Assembly (NCBI GenBank): GCA_040755725.1
Contig: JBFMAI010000031.1
Location: 70,176-134,175 of the forward strand
DNA length: 64,000 bases
Reading direction: 5' to 3'
Source of the DNA: JBFMAI01 sp040755725
Lineage (GTDB): Bacteria; Planctomycetota; Phycisphaerae; UBA1845; Fen-1342
This document shows positions 58,825-64,000 of the stretch, one piece after another. A model generated the notes under the pieces. The model ran no database searches. It had not been told where the DNA came from and worked only from the letters and a program-made list of their open reading frames with translations. Both the position numbers and the translations under genes were made by a program. The stretch's first letter is position 1. Every line of letters starts with the position of its first letter.

Positions 58825-60000
58825 CTAACCCAGGATGCCCGCCGGTCGGCCCTTGATCCCCTTGAGAGCCATGCGGAGCTCATCGGGGTTCGGGGCCGCC
58901 TCATAGGCGGTCTGCACGTCAATGAACCCGGTATCCACCAACTGGTGCAGGTGGGTCGTGAAATCGAGCATGCCCTCCGGGATCGACGCCTTGATCACGT
59001 CGATGAGCTCGTTGTCCCGCTCCTCGCGGATCAGCTTGCGCACCGAGGCGTTGGAGAACATGATCTCCACCACCGGCACGATCGGCACCCCCTCCTTCAC
59101 GCTGGGGATCAGCTTCTGGCAGATGATCGCTTGCAGGTTGAACTCCAACGCCTGCCGCACCGACCGGCGCTCCTCCACCGGAAACAGGTCCAGGAGCCGC
59201 GAGATCGTCTGCGACGAGCTGGACGCGTGGATGGTACCAAACACCAGGTGCCCCGTCTCGGCGGCGTGGATCGCCGCCGAGAACGTCTCCATGTCGCGCA
59301 TCTCGCCAATCAGCACGATGTCGGGGTCTTCGCGCATCAGGTAGCGCAGGGCGTCGTGGAAGTCGAGCACGTCGATGCCCACCTCGCGCTGGTTGATCAC
59401 CGCCTTCTTGTCCGTGAACAAGTACTCGATCGGGTCCTCGATCGTCACAATGTGGACCGGGTCGCGCTTGTTGATGTGGTCGATCATCGCCGCGATCGTC
59501 GTGCTCTTGCCCGACCCGGTGATGCCCGCCAACAGCACCAGCCCCTGGTGAAAGTGCGTCACACGCTCCAGCGACGGCGGCAGGTACAACTCCGCGAAAT
59601 TGCGGATCTCCTTCGACACCCGCCGCGCCGCCACCGACATCTGCCCCCGCTGCTGAAACGCGTTCACGCGAAAGCGGTCCGCGTCGCCCGCCGGCCCCAC
59701 GTCGTACGCGAAGTCGATCGCCCCCCGCTCCTCGTAAATCCGCCGCTGCTTCTCGCTCAGCATCTCGAAGATGCCCTCGCGAATCTCCTCCCCCGTCAGC
59801 GGCCCACCCTCCAGCGGGCGCAAGTCGCCCTTCACCCGCACATGCGCCGGCGACCCGGCCTTCAGGTGCAGGTCCGACACCTTCATGCGGATCACCGCCT
59901 TAAAGTACTTCTTCAGTCGCGCCGGCTTCTTGCGGTCCACCTCGTCCAGCCGTGCCCCCGTCGGCGTGTCGATCGCTCTGTCAATCGGGGTCTCGTCCAT
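58825..60000 (-). CDS. pilT: PilT-like ATPase
   Basis: 391 residues from ATG 60000 (GGAGGA 10 bases upstream; a TTG at 60018 is in frame). PilT retracts type IV pili by hydrolysing ATP. Core motifs are intact: Walker A GITGSGKST (159-167), the Asp box in VTIEDPIEYLF, Walker B DPDIVLIGEMRDMET, the His box AAETGHLVFGTIHA and a GIKGRPAG end. N-terminal KVSDLHLKAGSPAHVRVKGDL is the PilT N-domain. It is an intact partner to the degenerate PilB-like protein downstream. No pilin, PilC, PilM or PilQ gene is in the window. Confidence 0.93.
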   Translation of the reverse strand: MDETPIDRAIDTPTGARLDEVDRKKPARLKKYFKAVIRMKVSDLHLKAGSPAHVRVKGDLRPLEGGPLTGEEIREGIFEMLSEKQRRIYEERGAIDFAYDVGPAGDADRFRVNAFQQRGQMSVAARRVSKEIRNFAELYLPPSLERVTHFHQGLVLLAGITGSGKSTTIAAMIDHINKRDPVHIVTIEDPIEYLFTDKKAVINQREVGIDVLDFHDALRYLMREDPDIVLIGEMRDMETFSAAIHAAETGHLVFGTIHASSSSQTISRLLDLFPVEERRSVRQALEFNLQAIICQKLIPSVKEGVPIVPVVEIMFSNASVRKLIREERDNELIDVIKASIPEGMLDFTTHLHQLVDTGFIDVQTAYEAAPNPDELRMALKGIKGRPAGILG

Positions 60001-60416
60001 CCGGTCGTTGTCCTCCAACCACTAGCGGAGCCTTCGCCCCGGCCGCCGGGCCCCCACCGCCCGCGACCGCCGCGCCGTGTACACACAGACCGGTAGTATA
60101 CCCGGCCGGACCGGCGCCGGGCTACCCGCCGGTCTGCCAGCTCAGCCCGGGTGTGACCACGGATTGTGGCACGCAACAACCGCCGAACACGTACGTGGAC
60201 GCTGGCGAGCGTGTCCCGGCATTAGCCGTCTCGCGGGGAGCCCCGCAGGGGCGCTGGCGCGTGCTGCGGGTGCAGGCCCAGGGAGACAACTTGCCGATCT
60301 GCCAGCACATGTGAGGCAGCGACGTTCGCTCTTCCCTCCCCTCGCTTGGTGGTCCGCCCGCCGCAGCGTCCCCCGCGGCCGATGTGTCTCTGTGCCTCTG
60401 TGGTGGACCGTCCGGG
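60001..60416. other. 416-base gap upstream of the pilT operon
   Basis: Contains a minus-strand TATACT at 60100-60095 (possible -10 for pilT, no good -35) and a TGTGTCTCTGTGCCTCTGTG repeat (60383-60402). An open frame around 60077-60316 on the plus strand has no recognisable features and I do not call it. Confidence 0.4.
60378..60412 (-). repeat. CACAGAGGCACAGAGACACA dispersed repeat
   Basis: On the minus strand the core reads CCACAGAGGCACAGAGACAC. This simple repeat is very common in planctomycete intergenic DNA (from memory). One copy here, between two minus-strand transcription units. Confidence 0.55.
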
Positions 60417-62462
60417 TCATGCGTCATTCGCCACCGACTTCCACAGCACCTCGGCGATGTCGAGCTGGCCGACCTGCTCGTGGTTCAGGTCCGCCAGGCT
60501 GTCGGTCAGCATCGTCTTGCAGAATGGGCAGGAAGAGCCGAGGGCGGTGCCGTTGGCCGACGCCGGCAACACCTCGAGCAACTGCTTCGTGCGGGCGTGG
60601 TTGACGCGCTCGCGGCCCGCCTCTTCTTCTTTCCACATCTGGGCACCGCCGGCCCCGCAGCACATCCCACGGTCGCGCGTCCTGGCCGGCTCGACCAGCT
60701 CGACTCCGGGAACCGCCCGCAGCACTTCTCGCGGCGGATCGTACACGCCGTTGTGCCGGCCGAGATAGCAGGCGTCGTGGAAGGCGACCTTCAGCGGCAC
60801 GGGGCGCTGCGGTCGCAGTCGGCCCGCGCGTAGCAGTTCGGCCAGCAGTTCGCTGTGGTGGACGACCTCGAAGTGCCCGCCGAAATCGGGGTACTCGTGC
60901 TTCAGCGTGTTGAAGCAGTGCGGGCAGGCGGTGACGATCTTCTTGACGTTGTAGCGGTTGAGCGTCTCGACGTTCTGCCGGGCGAGCACCTGGAACAGGA
61001 ACTCGTTGCCGGCGCGGCGGGCCGGGTCGCCGTTGCACGTCTCCTCGGGGCCGAGAATGGCGAAGCGGACGCCGGCGGTCTTGAGCAGTTGGGCCAGGGC
61101 CTTGGCGATCTTGCGGGAGCGGTCGTCGAACGACGCCGCGCAGCCGACCCAGTAGAGGTACTCGACGTCGGGGCTGTCGGCCATGAGCGGCACATCGAGG
61201 CCGGCGGCCCACTCGGCCCGCTGGTCGTTGGGATAGCTGTACGGATTGCCGGCGTTTTCGAGCCCCTGGAACATCGTCTGAAGCTGCTCGGGGAAGGTGC
61301 CCTGCTCCATCGCCAGGTTCTGCCGCATGGCGACGATCTTGTCGATGTAGGTGATGAAGACGGGGCACTCCTCCTCGCACGCGCTGCACGTCGTGCACGC
61401 CCACAGCACCTCGGGCTTGATCGTTTCGGGCACCAGCAGGAGCTTCTCATTGCCATCGGCGCTGCCTGTCGCACCCGCCCCGGCGGCGACAAGCAGTTTT
61501 TCGTTGTGATACATGTAGTCGCGCAGCGCGATGGTCAGGTGCTTGGGGGACAGCAGCTTGCCGGTATTGCTGGCGGGGCAGTGGTCCGAGCACCGGCCGC
61601 ACTCCGTGCAGGTGTAGAAGTCCAGCGCGTCCTTCCAACTGAAGTCGCGGACCGCCTTCACGCCGAGTGTCTCCTCCCGCTCCAGCCGGCCCTCGATGTC
61701 CTGGATCGGCGCCAGCCGGCCGCGCGGCCCGAGCTGTCGCGTGAAGATGTTGGGGATAACCGTCAGGACGTGGAAATGCTTGCCGTACGGCAACAGGTTC
61801 AGGAACAGCAGCACCAGGGCCGAGTGCGTCCAGAAGCCGACCTGCCACAGCACGTGTTGCGTCGGCCCCGGCAGGCCGCGCAGCGCGGCAGCGGTCAGCG
61901 AGCCGAACGGCATGGCGGCCACGAAGCGGCCGTCGTTGGGCGGGGCGTTGATCTCGACCCCCTCGTACACCAAGTCGGCGACCATCATCGTGAAGATGAT
62001 GAGCAGGATGAGCACGCCCTCGAAGTTGAGCGTCAGACGCGACAGCCGGGCGACGAGGCGGTAGTAGAAGAACACCAGCACGCCGACGATGACCAGCACC
62101 GTGAAGATGTCGCGTAGGAAGGCGTAGATCAGGCCCAGCGGCTGGTGCAGGCCGAAGAGCCATAAGTGGTAGGCCGCGCTGTCGGCCGACACGTAGCCCC
62201 GCGTCCAGAGCATGATCGAGTTGAGCAGCAGCACGCAGAACCCGAAGAAGACGATGATGTGCGCCCAGCCGGCCAGCGGGTAGCGCGGCATGCGCAACTG
62301 GCCGAAGACGTACTTGATGACGCCCGCAACCCGCTCGCCGACGCGGTCGGCGCGGTTCTCGGGTCGCCGGGCAACCATCATCAGGCGCCAGCGCCGGTGA
62401 GCCGAGTAGGCGAAGGTGGCCAGGGGCACGACGAGCAGAACGGTCATGGCGATGGGGCTCAT
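60417..62462 (-). CDS. Membrane Fe-S oxidoreductase, HdrD/GlpC-like fused to a NarI-like membrane domain
   Basis: 681 residues from ATG 62462 (GAGGA 4 bases upstream). About six N-terminal helices of NarI/HdrE type: His residues in GWAHIIVFFGFCVLLLNS and FWTHSALVLLFLNLL could bind heme b. Then two 4Fe-4S ferredoxin clusters, CTECGRCSDHCP and CTTCSACEEECP, and two CCG domains: TCNGDPARR...ACPHCFNTL and HDACYLGRHNG...MCCGAGG plus SSCPFCKTML. These cysteine-rich domains hold non-cubane clusters or zinc in HdrD. Electron transfer between membrane quinone and a soluble partner (such as ETF or a flavoprotein) is inferred. It stands alone here. Confidence 0.9.
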   Translation of the reverse strand: MSPIAMTVLLVVPLATFAYSAHRRWRLMMVARRPENRADRVGERVAGVIKYVFGQLRMPRYPLAGWAHIIVFFGFCVLLLNSIMLWTRGYVSADSAAYHLWLFGLHQPLGLIYAFLRDIFTVLVIVGVLVFFYYRLVARLSRLTLNFEGVLILLIIFTMMVADLVYEGVEINAPPNDGRFVAAMPFGSLTAAALRGLPGPTQHVLWQVGFWTHSALVLLFLNLLPYGKHFHVLTVIPNIFTRQLGPRGRLAPIQDIEGRLEREETLGVKAVRDFSWKDALDFYTCTECGRCSDHCPASNTGKLLSPKHLTIALRDYMYHNEKLLVAAGAGATGSADGNEKLLLVPETIKPEVLWACTTCSACEEECPVFITYIDKIVAMRQNLAMEQGTFPEQLQTMFQGLENAGNPYSYPNDQRAEWAAGLDVPLMADSPDVEYLYWVGCAASFDDRSRKIAKALAQLLKTAGVRFAILGPEETCNGDPARRAGNEFLFQVLARQNVETLNRYNVKKIVTACPHCFNTLKHEYPDFGGHFEVVHHSELLAELLRAGRLRPQRPVPLKVAFHDACYLGRHNGVYDPPREVLRAVPGVELVEPARTRDRGMCCGAGGAQMWKEEEAGRERVNHARTKQLLEVLPASANGTALGSSCPFCKTMLTDSLADLNHEQVGQLDIAEVLWKSVANDA

Positions 62463-62891
62463 GGAATCCTCGCGTCTGCGCTGCCGACAGGTTGGGGGCC
62501 GATTGTAGCGGCTTGGCCGTCGGATGCGAGTCGGTCTAGCCGCGGTTCGCAGCGTTCCAGCCGCGACTGCGGCGGCGCCGACGCGGCCGGTCGCGGGCTG
62601 AGTTGTAACGTGTTTCCAGTACAACATATAGGCGTGGAGCCGCACGGCAACCCGGCCTCGCGTCGTCGAATCCGTGCGCGCGCACGATCGCAAGCGACCG
62701 GCTCGATCGTTGACGGGCGCCACGTAGCGCATTTGGGCACGAAACTTGCTTCCTCTTGCAACTCCGCCGAACGGCGCGCATACAATGTCCCGTTCCCCAC
62801 GCAGCGGAGACGGTGCAGTCGGCGTAGACAGCCCGGACTTGATATGGCCGCGAAGTGGGGCGTGCACCTGCGGGTGCGAGGAGTGTCAGAA
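62463..62891. other. 429-base divergent intergenic region
   Basis: Between the Fe-S oxidoreductase (minus) and the fasciclin gene (plus). A GTTGTA...TACAAC inverted repeat (62602-62625, 12-base spacer) with TATAGG after it could be an operator or promoter. The stronger candidate for the plus strand is at 62756-62786. Confidence 0.4.
62756..62786 (+). promoter_or_regulatory. Candidate fasciclin promoter
   Basis: TTGCAA (62756-62761) and TACAAT (62781-62786), spacer 19. The expected leader is about 100 bases. The -10 is strong, the spacer long. Confidence 0.4.
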
Positions 62892-63506
62892 ATGTTCAGT
62901 GGAAAGTCGCGTTGGTTCTGTGTCACGGCAGCAGTTGTGGCGCTGGCCTTCAGCGGCTGGGCGTCTGCCCAGCAGACGCCGACGGGAAAGCCCGAGCCGA
63001 AGCCTCAAGCGCAGCCCGCGCCCGTGGGCAAGGACTTGGTCCAGACCGCGATGGACGCCAAGTTCAACACCCTCTGCGAGCTGCTCAAGGACGCCGGCCT
63101 GGTCGAGACGCTGAAGGGCCCCGGTCCGTTCACCGTCTTCGCCCCGACCGACGAGGCCTTCGCCAAGCTCGGCAAGGACCTGGACGACCTCAAGAAGCCC
63201 GAGAACAAGCAGAAGCTTGCGGACATCTTGAAGCACCACGTCGTCAAGGGCAAGGAAATGGCCGCCGCCGTCGAGAAGGCCAAGGAATTGAAGGCCCTGT
63301 ACGGCGAGCTGGAAATCACCGTCAAGGAGGGCAAGGTGGTCCTCAACGGCAAGGCCCACGTGACCAAGGCCGACATCGCGGCCAGCAACGGCGTGATCCA
63401 CGTGATTGACGCCGTGCTGATGCCCGCGCCGGCCAAGGCGGTCGAGCCGAAGCCGATGGAGAAAAAGGCCGAGGAGCCCAAGCCGGCCCCGAAGCCCAAC
63501 CACTAG
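62892..63506 (+). CDS. Secreted fasciclin-domain protein
   Basis: 204 residues, ATG 62892 with GAGGAG upstream. Signal peptide (basic start, VTAAVVALAFSGWASA, cleavage near residue 26), a Pro/Lys/Gln linker, one FAS1 domain (about residues 46-180) with FNTLCELLKDAGLVETL, GPFTVFAPTDEAFAKL, LADILKHHVVKGK and NGVIHVIDAVLMP, and a Lys/Pro/Glu tail. FAS1 domains mediate adhesion; the FTVFAPTDEAF motif is complete. It is probably exported and cell-surface or matrix associated. A strong terminator follows. Confidence 0.93.
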   Translation: MFSGKSRWFCVTAAVVALAFSGWASAQQTPTGKPEPKPQAQPAPVGKDLVQTAMDAKFNTLCELLKDAGLVETLKGPGPFTVFAPTDEAFAKLGKDLDDLKKPENKQKLADILKHHVVKGKEMAAAVEKAKELKALYGELEITVKEGKVVLNGKAHVTKADIAASNGVIHVIDAVLMPAPAKAVEPKPMEKKAEEPKPAPKPNH

Positions 63507-63520
63507 GTTAGTTCGCCGGC

Positions 63521-63544
63521 GACGACGGCTCGCCGGCCGTCGTC
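63521..63544 (+). repeat. Hairpin between the fasciclin stop and its terminator
   Basis: GACGACGGC (63521-63529) / GCCGTCGTC (63536-63544), loop TCGCCG, with no T-run after it. It could stabilise the transcript 3' end. Confidence 0.45.
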
Positions 63545-63562
63545 CCTGCGTTGACATCTCCA

Positions 63563-63609
63563 GCGGAGCGGGTGAACCACGCGGCTTTCGCCCGCTCCGC
63601 TTTTGTTGT
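63563..63609 (+). terminator. Rho-independent terminator of the fasciclin gene
   Basis: Perfect 10-bp stem GCGGAGCGGG (63563-63572) / CCCGCTCCGC (63591-63600), an 18-base loop, then TTTTGTTGT. The clearest intrinsic terminator in the window. Confidence 0.85.
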
Positions 63610-63726
63610 CACGGCGATCCTCGCCCAAGCTTCCCACCGCCGTCATGCTGCGGCGCTGTGTTAACAGCCCGCCGCGGCACTTGATTCCGAAGGGTTCTCC
63701 CGTGGCGACACCGAGCCTGTGACTAG

Positions 63727-64000
63727 CGCACGTTGAACCGGCTGGTGCGGGCGGAACCGACGCTGGAGCAGTATTCGCCGCCGCCGGATGGGGCGCGGAA
63801 GGTGGAGTTCGGGCATGATTGCCTGGGTCGGCGAGTGCTGAACTGCGTCCGGGCGTTGGCCCCCAACGCTGAACAACGGTGCCGGTGGGTTGACCAGCGG
63901 GTGTACGATTGGGTGGGCCCCGGCCCGAGCGATTGGGCAACGACGCCGACGGTCCGGCGGAAGTTCGCGTGCGATGGCACTGGCGGCTCCTCCGCCGGCG
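63727..64000 (+). pseudogene. Decayed RHS/YD-repeat fragment, cut by the right edge
   Basis: After a TAG at 63724 the frame stays open to the end. It reads TLNRLVRAEPTLEQYSPPPD, KVEFGHDCLGRRVLNCVRAL, then RVYDWVGPGPSDWATTPTVRRKFACDG. These echo RHS signatures (LNRL, YDxLGRRV, VxRKFxYDG) with several aromatic/Asp positions lost, for example EFGHDCLGRRV. No start codon or ribosome site is evident. It is probably a remnant of an RHS-repeat gene, perhaps continuing beyond the window. Confidence 0.5.

Noticed and set aside
60077..60316. Possible small protein upstream of pilT
   Set aside because: No ribosome-binding site, no family features, and the region should contain the pilT promoter.
1..64000. 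Prophage or integrated island
   Set aside because: No integrase, transposase, phage structural gene or att-like duplication at the tRNA-Ser; gene content is housekeeping and surface-polysaccharide.

Overview
The window is very G+C-rich, densely coded chromosomal DNA, most likely from a planctomycete, probably Phycisphaerae. The signs are: a secreted protein whose C-terminus carries two 'DINPFV' dockerin-like repeats; a small zinc-ribbon membrane protein of the CPTC...LRGL...CPECG type; a dcw-like cell-wall run (murC-murB-ddl-ftsQ) with no ftsA or ftsZ after it; and many short, decayed, dispersed hairpin repeats whose spurious translations (EGEAPAEP, SPERQRGG, RTPHA, VASRY..LRP) I know from planctomycete genomes. 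The taxonomic call is inference. I see no complete insertion sequence, CRISPR array or rRNA, and one tRNA (Ser-GGA).

Layout. (1) 1-23,400 is a surface-polysaccharide locus: a sugar-phosphate transferase cut by the left edge, polysaccharide deacetylase, CelD-like acyltransferase, several methyltransferases (one FkbM type), two GT4 and one GT2 glycosyltransferases, a Wzt-type ABC ATPase without a visible permease, a sulfotransferase, an Alg14/Alg13-like (PssD/PssE) pair, a spermidine-synthase-like domain embedded in a membrane protein, a GT39-like membrane transferase, a NUDIX fusion protein and an O-antigen-ligase/TPR protein. (2) 23,552-27,749 is murC-murB-ddl-ftsQ, overlapping head to tail. 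(3) 27,780-30,656 holds two similar multi-pass membrane proteins flanking a Cys-rich secreted protein. (4) 30,900-35,578 is thrS-infC-larC-coiled-coil protein. (5) 35,775-39,170 (minus) is an M50 protease, a NUDIX hydrolase and a phosphodiesterase/pyrophosphatase-like protein. (6) 39,491-44,670 has a FG-GAP/dockerin protein, a deoxyhypusine-synthase-like enzyme and pyrR-pyrB. (7) 44,744-49,958 has an SDR, then rph, a SPOR-like lipoprotein, rdgB and a cellulose-synthase-like GT2. (8) 50,352-55,149 has small membrane proteins, tRNA-Ser, a LigD-PE-like protein, lipoproteins and an amidohydrolase. (9) 55,215-60,000 (minus) is a compact operon of pilT, a membrane-anchored PilB-like protein with a broken Walker A, and a large CvpA-like protein. 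(10) 60,417-64,000 has a membrane Fe-S oxidoreductase, a secreted fasciclin protein with a good terminator, and a decayed RHS fragment at the right edge.

The most unusual items are the pilT / degenerate-PilB / CvpA operon (9), the NUDIX-RsbRD-like fusion (19,616-20,602), the deoxyhypusine-synthase-like enzyme, the apparent AUC start of infC, and repeats carried in frame inside several polysaccharide genes. Function assignments rest on motif recognition by eye; no database search was run.
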